DNA of 64,000 bases from Diphasiastrum complanatum (taxonomy: Eukaryota > Streptophyta > Lycopodiopsida > Lycopodiales > Lycopodiaceae). The notes under the pieces are model-generated. The model ran no database searches and was not told where the DNA came from. It saw only the letters and a list, made by a program, of their open reading frames with translations. Location: positions 59,774,883-59,838,882 of the forward strand of contig CM055097.1 of assembly GCA_029204225.1 (NCBI GenBank). Direction: 5' to 3'. Shown here one piece after another: positions 1-10,700 of this stretch (the first letter of the stretch is position 1; the number at the start of each line of letters is the position of its first letter). A program made the position numbers and the translations under genes.

Positions 1-372
1 CAGCCCACTGTTGCTACTTCTTCTAGTGAGGCAGAATATAGAGTGATATTTTCAGCCACAACAGAGTGTTTATGGCTGAGAAGACTACTTGTTGACATGA
101 AGTTTGGCTAGCCCTCAGCCAATCTTATCTTGAGTGATAGTCAAATTGCTATTGCCATTGCACGGAATCCTGTTTTTCATGCGAGGACAAAGCACATCGA
201 GATCCATTATCACTTTGTTCGGGAGAGACTTCATGATGGCGACATTTTACTTGAATATTGTCCTACGGAGGATAATATTGCGGACCTCTTCACTAAGGCA
301 TTGCCTAGAGTCAGATTTGAAGCTTTATGCAAAGCTTTAAATTTGATACCACATGTTGGTTTTGTTACATAG
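1..372 (+). pseudogene. Ty1/copia RNase H fragment (3' end of pol)
   Basis: Frame 1 from the first base carries the typical copia RNase H end: a TSSSEAEY motif, then DSQIAIAIARNP, TKHIEIHYHFVRE and DNIADLFTKAL, ending in a stop at 370-372. One in-frame stop lies near 109-111, in the segment preceding PSANLILSDSQ, so the copy is dead. The rest of the element lies left of the window. A purine-rich tract and the start of a 3' LTR follow, confirming + orientation. Confidence 0.85.
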
Positions 373-409
373 TGAAGATTTCAATTTTTGGATTATCATT
401 TAAGGAGGG

Positions 410-712
410 TGTTAGAAATAAATGACTATGCTAAAATTAATGCATAGGTTACTTTGACCCAAAAGGACGAGATTTGCGTAACCATGGGTATTTAGTTATT
501 TAGGCCATCTTAAGTTTGTCTTAAGTTCAGTTGGACCCAATTTTGGTCATGTACTGACTCGTGAGTCCTTAGGGGTCTAATTTTGTTTAGGGGCCCTATC
601 TTGACTTTTGGGGGTGCCCTACATTTAGTAAGTGGTTAATCTTAGGGTTTGGTGGCATTTGGCCACATCCAGATTGAGTACTTAGATGCTCATTGTGTAT
701 TCCATTTTAACA
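410..712 (+). repeat. 3' LTR of the copia element (right end uncertain)
   Basis: A polypurine tract AAGGAGGG (402-409) is followed directly by TGTTAGAAATAAATGAC, the standard start of a copia 3' LTR. TTTTAACA at 705-712 is a possible end, but the LTR could run to about 830. No second LTR copy is in the window to settle this. Confidence 0.5.
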
Positions 713-840
713 ATTTGGCTAAGCATTGCTCTCCATTGCTCTTATTGCTGTTTTCTCTCTCTCTCTCTCTTAGAGTTGGGCGCCCAGCCTCTTCTCTCTT
801 GTTTTCTATGGAGATTGATTGATAACTAGATCTTGGTGAC

Positions 841-1122
841 TTGACTCTTGCTTTCCTACATGTTGTCTATTTGAGGAGACAACTGGAACATGAATTAACC
901 TCAAAGCCTGAGCTTGCAATCCCTACAAAGTTTGAATGCCTCTTTGAGGGTGGGGACACAACTGCACCAAACTCATATTCAAAGGGTTTGATTGGAATGA
1001 TTTGGTCACAACCAAGAAAAGTAGCTGAATATTCAACTAAATTCGTACAATCAGGATTCGACAATGAAAATCTAGAGCTCAAGGAGCTCTCATGTATTGT
1101 GTCCTCTTCTTTAAGTCAATAA
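841..1122 (+). other. Unassigned 93-codon open frame
   Basis: An open frame starting with TTG, with unbiased amino-acid composition (KPELAIPTKFECLFEGG, QPRKVAEYSTKFVQSG), lies between the copia LTR and the LINE relics. I recognise no family, there is no clear ATG, and no splice context was established. It may be a fragment of a gene or of a transposon. Coding status is unproven. Confidence 0.12.
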
Positions 1123-1313
1123 AAGTGGTTAGTGAATAAAGCTTGTGCCCAAGTAGGTTACAATCTCGTTACGTACTACACAAGTTTTACATAGGCGAGT
1201 CTTTATTTACACTTTTCTTGTACCAAAATAGAATGAATGTTGTTATTTGTTTTCAAGAAAAAGCCGAGGAATTAAGCTTGGACCCAATAACATGAATGTT
1301 TATCTATTTGCGG

Positions 1314-2823
1314 TTAATAGGGTTGATGAACCACATATTGAGCTCGACAAACATTGGCCAAGATGAGGACATTAGCTTTCTCAAAGTTGGGGAGGATTTT
1401 GTTAAGTTGTCCTTGGAGCCCATCTTGAATCATAAGTGCAACGCAGTGGGAGTCCTCATATGCTATGAGTGACCGTAGTGTGATGGGCGTGTCGTGAAAC
1501 AAACAATAATATCTCCCTCTGATCTCATAGTATACAGGGCACCTAAAAATAAAGTGATCTTCAGACTCCACCCGTCTAAAGAGCATATCTGACAAATTCG
1601 CTCCTCTCGGAATACCATGGAACCTCCAAGTCTCAATAGCTAGTTGATGTGATGATACGCGGAGCTGTCCCAATGTAAATTTGAGGCTGTGTGATAGTCC
1701 TGAGTCCAAATAATGTGACAAAACTGGGACCCCTGCTATTTCTAGATCATTGAAATGAGTCTGGTAATATTCAGGCTTAACCCCCAGCTGTTGTCTCCAT
1801 GTATGAATGAGATATGCATGATATAGGAAGCGTCTGACATGTTGGTGAGTACCCGAGGGAAGCCGTGTAATGGGGATACCAAATGACTCAAGGAGGAGCT
1901 GGGATGCCTAAGAGAACCATGAAAGTCTGTAACCCTGATCATGAAGATAATGTGAAGAGGCAAGTGCTATCTGTGTATATCCTCCATCTGCAACTGGAAG
2001 TGCCCAAACTCTATGAATATATGCAATGAGCTGGAAAGCTGCATCTAAATGTACAGGTGGAACAACAAAATTGGCAAGGAGGATCTCTTGTGGAACAGAG
2101 TGCTTAGCCCGAATCATACGAGCTAACATGGTGGTTTGTAATCTCGTGCTTGAGGAAGAACTGAAGAAAAGGTCAACAAGACGTTTTCCTTCGAAGCATC
2201 ATAGGCATGTTTTTTACGGCGGAGTGTATGATGGTATGAACGTCGGGAGGAACGGAGAAGGTGAGGAGCATGAGTACGTGCATGGGTGACAAGAAGATGA
2301 AGAGAGCGACATTTGGCATCATACCACGGGGGGTGTAGACGACGGAGTGGTGAAGAATGTGTGGATTTTCCTTTATGGGGCTTAAAAGGAAAGGCTAGAG
2401 AAGCAGCAGTGTGAAAAGAGGTGGTAAGGAGAGCAGCTTGTGTTTCAACTATACTATCATGGGGAATAGAGTAAAGTAATGAGGCCAGAGACTTCTGGTA
2501 GATTGAATGTGTATCTGGGTGCACGGGTAAGCATGGGGTGGGAGGATGTCTTGGGGGGCGGGGGGGGGGGGGGGGGGGGGCGACCAATAGCGAAAGAGAG
2601 GAAAGAGTGATAAGAGAGGGTGATGGGAGAGATACGAAAATAAAAAATGAGAGGTATGGAGGATGGTGACCCCATGAGATAATCAACGACACTATGTCTG
2701 CCATTGTGAGGATGACAAGTATATCTGCTTGAATCCGGCCAACAAGTTAGGCCATTATAAATGGCTAACTCATGGGCCTCTCCAAACTGTAATAAGTACT
2801 CCCCATATGGGGTAATAGCTCCC

Positions 2824-2826
<3 letters not shown>
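1314..2826 (-). mobile_element. LINE copy 2, 5'-truncated and internally deleted
   Basis: Read on the - strand, this begins abruptly in the endonuclease domain (TPYGEYLLQFGEAHELAIYNG, the same block as in LINE copy 1) at about 2826 and continues through HSVVDYLMGSP and PPWYDAKCRSLH. It then jumps to the 3' part of ORF2: VPPVHLDAAFQLI and the C-terminal zinc-knuckle region, where SEDHFIFRCPVYYEIRGRYYCLF is encoded at 1314-1721. The reverse transcriptase core is missing. A 21-bp G run (2560-2580, poly-proline on the coding strand) lies inside the endonuclease. Homology with copy 1 is clear along the whole retained part. The 3' end near 1314 is not sharply defined. Confidence 0.8.
2560..2580. 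repeat. Homopolymer run of 21 G
   Basis: An uninterrupted G tract lies within the decayed LINE copy 2 endonuclease, immediately preceded by another short G run and a C. It is likely a mutational expansion of a proline codon stretch, with G-quadruplex potential. Confidence 0.9.

Positions 2827-2901
<75 letters not shown>
2827..2901. repeat. (AG)n microsatellite, about 37 units
   Basis: A perfect AG repeat fills the gap between the 3' end of LINE copy 1 and the truncated 5' edge of copy 2. On the LINE coding strand it is a CT tract right after an AATAAA-containing 3' end (GTTAATAAAGCTTT), the place where a LINE tail belongs. Confidence 0.97.
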
Positions 2902-2905
<4 letters not shown>

Positions 2906-3144
2906 TTTATTAACGTCTTTTGGGCACCCGTGGGTGCATAAGACCAAAATGAAAATATGTACAAGCAACAATGGGAGCATCATCCATAGGAGGATGTGGC
3001 CGTAAAATGCTATAAACTAGCTACGAATGAAAGTAGAACAAAGCAAAAGTGAAATAAGCCCACAACCCGGGCCAGGTATAACAGAAGAACTACAGAAAAA
3101 GTACAAATGCCCACAACCCGAGCCAGGTGGAGAATATGTACATA

Positions 3145-4114
3145 TCAGCGAAAGTAAGTGTGAAGTGTTTGTTGAGTGGAGTGTACAGTGGGCCCTGATG
3201 GAGGCAAGTGGCGACTACATCTGGGCTTTTTCCGCGGTGGCACAGGGATAGGAATCTCGTCATCGGAGTCATCAGCATGTGCTCGAGTCCGGAAGAAGCA
3301 CAGTCCCTCATCATGATAAAGTAGATGTCCCTCCATCGGTAAAATAATGGTGTATAGTATGCTGTGAAACTGTCACTGGACGGCGGGCTGTAGATCTCTG
3401 TCTCTGAGTGAACTGTCGGTGTCGTCTCTGCTGCCGTGGAGCTGTGGGCTGTGGCCTATGGGCTGGTCGTCTCTCTGGGCATCTACACTGTCTCTGACGT
3501 CTATGTATGGAAGCATCTGGAATCTCAGCCTCTCCATCAGAATCACTGCTCTCCTGTCTCTGTCTCCGACGAGATAAGCACTCCCTGATGCTCAGCTGTA
3601 ACAAGGGGGGTTTGTCCGTGTCTAGTCTCACCGTCCTCAAATCTGACATCTCCCGAATCATCAATGCAACACATCTGGGATCCTCATATGATATCAAGGT
3701 AGAGAGTGTGGCTGGGTGATCTCGGAACAAGCAGTAATATCTCCCACGGATCTCATAATAAGCCGGACATCTAAAGAGAAAATGGAACTCATCTTCTACC
3801 TCGTGTGTATTACACATACCATAGATCCGAGCCTCTCGCGGTGTGCTACTATATCTGCCAGTCTCAATGGCTAGCTGGTGTGAGGAAACCCGAAACTGAC
3901 CCATCACAATCCACAGTCTATGTGAGATACTCTCCACCAAATATCCAGGTACTATAGGACACCCAGCCGGATCTCGAGATAGAAAATGTGTATGATAAAA
4001 CTCAGTCTTCGTCCTCAGTGGACCTCGCCATGTGCTCTGAAGATACACTCTGTACAAATTGCCACGAATATATTGAGGAGTGCCAGCAGGTAAGTCAGTA
4101 ATATGAATACCCAA
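3145..4114 (-). pseudogene. LINE ORF2 C-terminus: zinc knuckle, basic tail, two PIP-box-like motifs
   Basis: The frame 4114-3311 holds RVSSHQLAIETGRYSSTPRE and the knuckle-like CNTHEVEDEFHFLFRCPAYY, as in many LINE C-termini. It continues in an Arg/Gln-rich tail ending in QHTIHHYF (3341-3364). An overlapping frame, 3336-3145, continues with an acidic DDSDDEIP block, a basic PPRKKPR cluster and QQTLHTYF (3151-3174). Both octets match the PCNA-interacting consensus Q-x-x-[ILM]-x-x-[FY]-[FY]. The two acidic-basic-PIP segments resemble a duplicated module, now out of frame. PCNA binding is inferred from the motif only. Confidence 0.65.
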
Positions 4115-4233
4115 TGTAGAAAGGAGACGGCGAGCCTGGGAATACCATGAGAAGGAGTGTCCCTCAGAATGTAAGTGTCAGGATGATGACAAAGCTGCTG
4201 TAGCATAGTGCGTGTCTCCACCCTGGAGATCCT

Positions 4234-5000
4234 CTAGTCGCTGTATGAATGTGACAATGTGAAACAGGGCCTCAATCTAAATGGGGGGGACAACAAACTT
4301 TGCCAGTATAATATGATGTGGTACAGAGGGCTTTGCATCCGAGATAGCATATGGATCTGGAGTCGTGAGATGTGTGCCCACTTAGTGGCCGTCAAGCCAG
4401 TACTCCAGGTCTCTGCTGCGTACAAGGCCGAGGGGACTACCATAGTGTCAAAAAGTCGGCACTTACTAGCCGCATCCCTAATGTGTGATCTGAAACACAG
4501 TTTCTCCAGATCTACCAATGAAGAATAGCCCTTCCGTAACCGGGAAACCGCTGCCTGTCTCATACTGAAAGTGGCACCAGAGAAAACAACACCCAGATAT
4601 GTATAGGAGTCAACCACCTCAAGTGGATGACCATCCCATAGAAGCTCCTGCCGTATCATGAAGGATCTGGAGGTGTTAAACACCATAACCTTGGTCTTGG
4701 CAACGTTCACTGACAAGCCCCACTGGATACAAAAAGAATGAAGTGTATCCAAATGCCGCTGTAGGCCCTCCCTCGTCCTCGAAAGTAAGACCACATCATC
4801 CGCATATAACAGGATAGCAATAATGAGGTCACCCAATGTACATCCCTCCCCTCCAGAACTCTGTATAACCTGCTCAAGTTCATCTATGTATAAACCAAAA
4901 AGTGTAGGTGAAAGTGGACATCCTTGCTTAACCCCAATTGTACTATCCACCTCTGGTGATACCACCCTTGACACTCTGATCCGTCCAATCACTATGCACA
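4234..5000 (-). pseudogene. LINE ORF2 reverse transcriptase, motif A region deleted
   Basis: Visible RT motifs are GVKQGCPLSPTLF (motif B, near 4900-4935), LLYADDVVLLS with the catalytic YADD at about 4795-4806 (motif C), and the thumb-like YTYLGVVF. The fingers and motif A, with the first catalytic aspartate, are absent because the sequence comes directly from the endonuclease. A frameshift near 4285-4300, in a G run, ends the frame (compare copy 2, where the block reads LLANFVVPPV). Confidence 0.85.
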
Positions 5001-6118
5001 AGATAAGTCCTTTACCAGATGGGGAAGGTGGCATCGTGCATTGATCAAGCCTTGGTGGAGGTGTTTGCATTCCTGGTCATACCATGGATTGTGTGGTCGA
5101 TAATGTCGTGAGTGATTGGGCCGTGGGAATGGAAAAGCGAGGGATGCAGCGGTATGGATGCTCCGGACAAGAAAAAGAGACTGATCTGCTAAAGTATGCT
5201 CGTAAGGGAAGTGAGTCAGAAGTGCAGAAAGGGCTTCCTTGTACAATGGAGTGTTTTGAGGGGTATAGCGATACACAGTCTTCACGGTGGGGGTTAATGG
5301 GCGAGTGTGTGAGGTGCAAAGAAGGCCAATAGAGAGCGAGAGGTACGAATGGTCAGAGAGGGTGGTGTGATGAACCAAGAGGGATGAAATGGAGGGTAGG
5401 AGATATGGTGATCCCATGAAATAGTCAACAACACTATGTCCTCTGCTGTGTGGGAAATAAGTATAATCACCTGAGCCAGGCCACTGCAGCAAGCCATTAT
5501 AAATGACCAATCCATGAGCTTCGCCCAACTGAAGCATCTGCTCTCCATATGCTGTAACTGGACCCTTTGCATCCGCCAATCGTCGCCGGAGGCCAAGATC
5601 ATCCCAGTCTATGGCATGTATCCGCTGTGGATCATCCTCTGCTCTATGGAACTCCGTCTGCCTGGATCCAGTCCGGGCATTAAAGTCACCGGCTAGAAGA
5701 ATATAACCCCGCTCCTCATACCTGATAATGTCCGAAAAGATATCCATGTAAGGTGTCCTCATCTGATGTGAAAACTGATGTATCCGGTGGAAAATAACAA
5801 ATGGCCGTAAAGAGGTCCCGATCTAGGCCCATCAGACCCCGATCCAGCCTAATCCATATATAGCGGGCTCGCTCATCTGTATGTACCAACTCGACCCAAG
5901 GTTGAAGAAAGCCTCGGATTAAGCAGGCCACCCCACCTGAACCTCGATCTGTCAATGCTCTCGTCGCCCTCCGATGTGTACCAACAAAAACCCTCAATGG
6001 CCGGTAGTCCCCTCTCAGGACTCTCATGTGTCTATGTGAGTAGTAAGATATCGCCATCCACACAAAAATCTCGGAAATCCCTTGCTGTAGCTGAAGAGTG
6101 GATACCATTGCAGTTCCA
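4992..6118 (-). pseudogene. LINE ORF2 endonuclease domain (EEP/APE type)
   Basis: The domain starts with WNCNGI near 6103-6118 in one frame, continues through RATRALTDRGSGGVACLIRG (ORF 6108-5716), and then LLAGDFNARTG, HSVVDYFMGSP and TLSDHSYLSLSI (ORF 5762-4992). GDFN and SDH are the conserved metal/catalytic motifs of LINE endonucleases, which nick target DNA to prime reverse transcription. At least two frameshifts break the frame. After NPWYDQECKHLHQ the sequence jumps straight into the late RT, marking an internal deletion. Confidence 0.82.
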
Positions 6119-6184
6119 TAAGCTCAACCACAATGCCTTAGAAAGGGCCCCCGAACTGCTCCTAAGTCCGGGGGGCCCGAGTCT

Positions 6185-6913
6185 CTATTTCTCAGATTTT
6201 GGAAGATCAATGTATCGGACCTTAGCATCCCGATATATCACCTTTTTTCCCAAAGCTTTTGCCTCACTAAATGCTTTCTTCCGATCCGCAACCTGCATGG
6301 GGGTGAGATCGTCGTCCATGAATATAAGTGTACCTCTAAGCTTGGCTCGTAGTTTGAGGGCTGCCCGTCGTTCTTCCAAATTTGTGAAGTGAACAATGAG
6401 TGTAGAAGGGTCTCTCTTCGTTCGCCAAGCTCTTTCCAGTCCTTCAGAGTGGTGGGAAAGCGTGTTTGAGAGAAAACTGGTTGTTTCGGTCATTGGATCA
6501 TTGGTGTCTTCAATCCCTCAAACCCTAATATTCATGGATTTGTATTCCCGCATCTTTTCTTCCGATATGGTAGCTGAAATGACACTATTAAAGGAGGATG
6601 TACCTTCCGTATTGCCATCTTTGAAGAGAGAGGCCCACGTCTTTGTCTCAGCTTTGTGTTGTTCAATCCTCTCTTCCAATGCTTGAATCCGTGTAGAGGT
6701 CGAGGTGGCTGGCTTTCCTGGCTTGCTTATTGCTGTCTCCAAAGCAGTAATCCAGGCTAGCATGGCTTCCGTTTCGGCGGACAGAGATTGAATGGTTGTT
6801 TGAAGCTGTCCCATCTCCTTCCGTAGAGAGGTGGATTCCTGTGTGACTTGCTCAATGTAGGTGATAATGTATTGTTCAAAAGATTTGGTAGGGGTATAGA
6901 TATCGGGAATCAA
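6185..6913 (-). pseudogene. LINE ORF1, L1 ORF1p-like (coiled coil plus RRM-like domain)
   Basis: One frame of 242 codons is interrupted by a single UGA at 6518-6520. The N-terminal half is a heptad-rich, Gln/Glu-rich coiled coil (QESTSLRKEMGQLQTTIQSL through ALEERIEQHKAETK). The C-terminal half contains STLIVHFTNLEERRAALKLR, LRGTLIFMDDDLTPMQVADR and KALGKKVIYRDAKVRYI, matching the layout of the L1 ORF1p RNA-binding region (strand, basic helix, strand, then the short conserved CTD strand). Known L1 ORF1p trimerises and packages LINE RNA; the same role here is inferred. This differs from the zinc-knuckle ORF1 typical of flowering-plant LINEs. The visible frame opens with TTG, so the true start is missing. 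Confidence 0.75.
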
Positions 6914-6930
6914 GAAGGTTAGGTTGGTAA

Positions 6931-7560
6931 GTATTCCAAAGTGCCTTTTTTATGACAACATGTGTTAGTTAGAATGAGTAGGCCTGATGGATAAGTTGGG
7001 AACTAGGTCCAATGTTCTTTGAGGCATTGGGGCAATAAGCCGTTACATTCAGCTTAGTGATTATTTTCTTGGCAAGAATAAGTTATGATGACTATTGAAA
7101 GAGAAACATAAAGCCAAGTGATGTGAAAACAAAATTGCAAGTTTGGGAATCAAATTACAAGATTTTTGGCTACAAATACTATATATCGACATGTCTAGGG
7201 TTCTTGAGCTTTATTATCTTGTTGATTGCTATTGCGAATGCTATCGATATAAGTTTCCATTGTTCTCAATTGATAGAAATACGAATCATTGTACACTTTG
7301 ATGTTTAATGTTTTTATGACTTGTTTCAAAAACAAAGTTGCAAAGTTCATTAGCCTCTTCAAAGAATGGAAGTTTTGATGGAATTTATAGGTTCTAGATG
7401 ACTTTATATTGACTCTCATTGATTTCTAGTCAAATGTCTTTGATTATCATCTTGTTTATAGAGTTATTTCAAGTATCTATACTGCTCTAGAGCATGTGTT
7501 TGATCTTGGATAATCTAACCTTGCTAATATCAATCATGTTTCTAGTTCCTTCCCTTTTAG
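6931..7560. other. No gene seen; flank left of gene 1 exon
   Basis: AT-rich sequence without recognisable coding or repeat structure. It ends in a pyrimidine-rich CCTTCCCTTTTAG at 7548-7560 that could be a splice acceptor, which would make the preceding transposon block another intron of gene 1. Confidence 0.4.
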
Positions 7561-7580
7561 GTTTCTTCTAATTTCTTGGA

Positions 7581-7712
7581 ATGGACAATTATAACAGCTT
7601 GTTCGTGAGGAAGGCAAGATCAAAGACTTCAGTTTCGGATGACATGGATGACTTTGAGTGGACAGAACTAAAATTGGATGAAATAAATATCGCTACATTT
7701 GAAAATAGGCAG
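7581..7712 (+). CDS. Gene 1, first visible exon
   Basis: 44 codons from ATG to a CAG|GTAAGG donor, in phase 0 with the exon 19.2 kb downstream. Acidic, with no transit peptide visible, so an upstream exon is possible. Confidence 0.68.
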
Positions 7713-10700
7713 GTAAGGGTTTGAACAACTCAATACATGACATTTTTAGTATTAGATATTGTTGTAAATACTCTCTTTTGGTAGTGCTAAATTTCAATAA
7801 GCTATAATTGTAGACAATGGGTGGTTTCATTCGTCAAGCAAAAACAAACTTCTTTTGTCCCGATTGTATTACTTTGAGGAGATGTCTTTTCAACCAAATT
7901 TACCTCGTAGACACAATTATATTTTGATAATGGCAATCAAAGTTTTTCTCCAAAGTTCGAAACTATGAAAGATTATATGATCGAGTTTTTTTTGGCTGAA
8001 GTGCACCATTTTTTCTTGTTTTCAAAGATATAAAAAGAATAAGGTAAGCCAAATTTGAAGCTTTTGATAACCTTTAATGTTGAGTGTGGTGATGTTAAAT
8101 GGATTGCATTTGATAGACAAAAGAATGACATAGTAGAAATAATCTAGAAAATGTCAACAAGATATTGTTCTATATATGTAAGGTCTCTGGTAGTCTAGAA
8201 TGTTGAGCATGATGATTTAAGTGGATTACTATTGACAGACTAGAATGACATAGTAGACGTAATCTATATCTATGAAGCCTTTAGTTACCGATAGTGTTGA
8301 GTGTGAGGAATTTAAGTTGATTGCTATTGATAAACGACAGAAACGGGGTTTGCAGGGAGGGCAGCGCCCCCCCTGCTCTCTACAGTTTTCTGTCTCTATC
8401 CCACTGGAACCATCTGTGATCGTAATGAACAGGCTAGAGGTTAGTTTTGAATTTTTATCCTTGACAGAACCCAACATGGATTAATGCACCTGAACTGGAC
8501 CATCCTATAGTCGAAACAGTTGGCAAACTACACAGTAATAATGCTTTTAATTTAGAGCTTTCATCTAATACCCATATTGCCCAAAAAAAAATCCAAAAAA
8601 AAAAACAATAAGTTATTCTGGAATTTCTTCAAATCGCGATTTGGACCACGATTCTGAATCGCAGTGCATCTATGGTTTCAACACACCAAACTTCAGAAAA
8701 TTGTTGTATTTTGAAACAGTTCAATATGACAAGTTGTAATAATTTTTTCTTGAGATTTCTTTTATGGGGCTTTAACCCTTTTTTTTCGACCGGGCCTGCA
8801 TGCAGCTGTACGGAAGCCTTGACAGGTTTGGGCAGGTGTAGGGTGGGGTATTTTTTGTACCTCCCTCTTGTAATCATTATTCTTTGCACAAAGTTAAAGC
8901 TTAAAGATAAAAGTTCAACTTAATGTTAACAGAGCTTTGCTTTCAAGCTTAAAACTTTAAGCTTTGACCTAACAACTGTAAACTTTTGTTTTTTATAATA
9001 AGAAGACTTGGGAGTATTTAAGGAAGGAGGAGGAGGTGAATGTACTCCTCCCCTTCTGTAGTTTGTACAAAAGGGAAGAGGCTCCTCCCTCCTTAACCTT
9101 TCACCATAACTTTTTCTTAAGTGCTCCTTATGTTTGTAAAACCCTTGCACACAATAAATCAAAAGTTTGGAGAAGGATTTCTCCAAAGGAGGAAGGTGGG
9201 TACTGAATTGCTGCCCAGGAAGGTTCTAGCCGAAGAAAAAACGTTCACCATCTCTGATTTTGTCAAAGTCAGATTTTTCACCATTTTTGGGCTGTTGCAA
9301 TTGAAGTTTCATAACTTTTTGGGTTTCTGTCCATTTGAAATTTGGCACGAAGTATCCTTAGACCTTAGAAGCCCGTTTCGAGCAAAAAGGGTCGGAACGT
9401 TCCATTCCGTCCGTTCCGTACGTTCTGGAATGTACTGGGTCGGAACGTTTTCTTAAAAATAAAAAAACATGTGTTAAACTGGCTGCGATCTTCCTTCTTC
9501 TTTGTAATACATTGAGGGACGCTAGATATACTGTTACTTCCACGAAGTATGGTACCAAGGTCTTGAAACTTACTTCGGAGATCGAGTATGGTACCAAGGA
9601 TACTGCTGGCACCTCTACGACCAGGTCTGGCACCACGGACAATACAACGGGATCCACACTACAGAAGTCCGTCTCTGTTGAGACAACGGGAGTACAAGCT
9701 ACAATAGAGACTCTTTGCCCAATGGTGCTTGCCCAATTCGATGCCTAGCAACATATTCAGGAACATGTAAGCTAGAATCTACAAGTCCTCTAACAAACAG
9801 GAACAAAGTTGAATCACGAGTTGAGGAACGATCTTTTTTGCAGTCATATGCTGTTGGGAAAATGGCATTGTCTCTTGGGTTCAGGATGCTATTCTCTGGG
9901 CTATCATCAATGAGAAGCGTGTTATGCGCAGTGGGAAGGAACTCCTTTGGGCAATCACGTAATGAAGGGCAGGAATTCCAGAACTTCTCACTTAAGACTT
10001 TGAGAAATAGTTCGCACGCAGGTTATCTCTTGAGCAAATGATTGCGTTCATCTCTGACAGTCAAACAATCATCTTGCCCAACAACTAGATTCCTTTGTTA
10101 AAACAAAATGTATTTTTAAAATTTTTTTTTTAGTGAAGTTTCGGAACGGAACGCTTTTTGGAATGCAGACGGGCAACTAAGCCTTAGACTAGGGTGACCT
10201 ACTTCATTTGTAGCTCCTGCCCGCTTCTAAATTGAAAAGCGGGCTATTCATCGCTGTTTATGGGCTATTTTTTCACCTTTTTTGGCAAAAAATTGAGTTG
10301 TTTTTCAGGGTCACCAGTTTACAACCAAACAGCCAGGGTTTTCGGCCAATCTGAAGCCAAATTTTCTGGACTGCCTTCCGTCAGTTCCTCCTTGTAGCGG
10401 ATCTTGCATGCAGTTCGGGGGGCTAGTTTTGCCAACCATAGAAAGACTGAGGGTTTTTCTTGCTTTTTCTCTAGAAGTATAGACTTGAGACAGAGCTAAG
10501 TATTCTACCCTTTCTTTTCAGTTTCAGTCAGTCTTTTTTTTCTTTTTTTTAGTCAGAACATTAGGCATATCCTCTTCCGTTCCGAAAATGTCCACTCCTC
10601 AGGGACCTGATCAACCCCTGGAGAGAGGCATCGACGAACTGGAAACGGAATTTCGTCGATGATATAGACGAATTTGTTACCAAGGAGCAACATCTCCAGC

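Larger units (their letters stand above)
2902..6930 (-). mobile_element. LINE copy 1 (L1-like ORF1, endonuclease/RT ORF2), internally deleted
   Basis: Order on the - strand: ORF1 with coiled coil and RRM-like C-terminal domain (6913-6185), apurinic-type endonuclease (about 6118-4992), the second half of the reverse transcriptase with YADD (4990-4234), a zinc-knuckle C-terminus (4114-3311), a basic tail with PCNA-box-like motifs (to 3145), a 3' UTR and AATAAA (about 2907), then a CT tract. The element has one stop in ORF1, frameshifts in ORF2, and a deletion between endonuclease and RT motif B, so it cannot be active. No ATG precedes ORF1 in frame, so the 5' end is probably truncated near 6930. 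Confidence 0.88.

Noticed and set aside
2770-2983. Open frames of repeated Leu-Ser near 2.8-2.9 kb
   Set aside because: They are translations of the AG/CT microsatellite, not genes.
8340-8480. GC-rich stretch as a possible organellar insertion or an exon of gene 1
   Set aside because: No organellar gene recognised, and including it would break the 0-phase junction between the exons at 7712 and 26915.
8630-8690. A further hAT-like element ending at GCATCTATG near 8672
   Set aside because: A palindromic AT/CG patch is present, but no matching left end or 8-bp duplication could be found.
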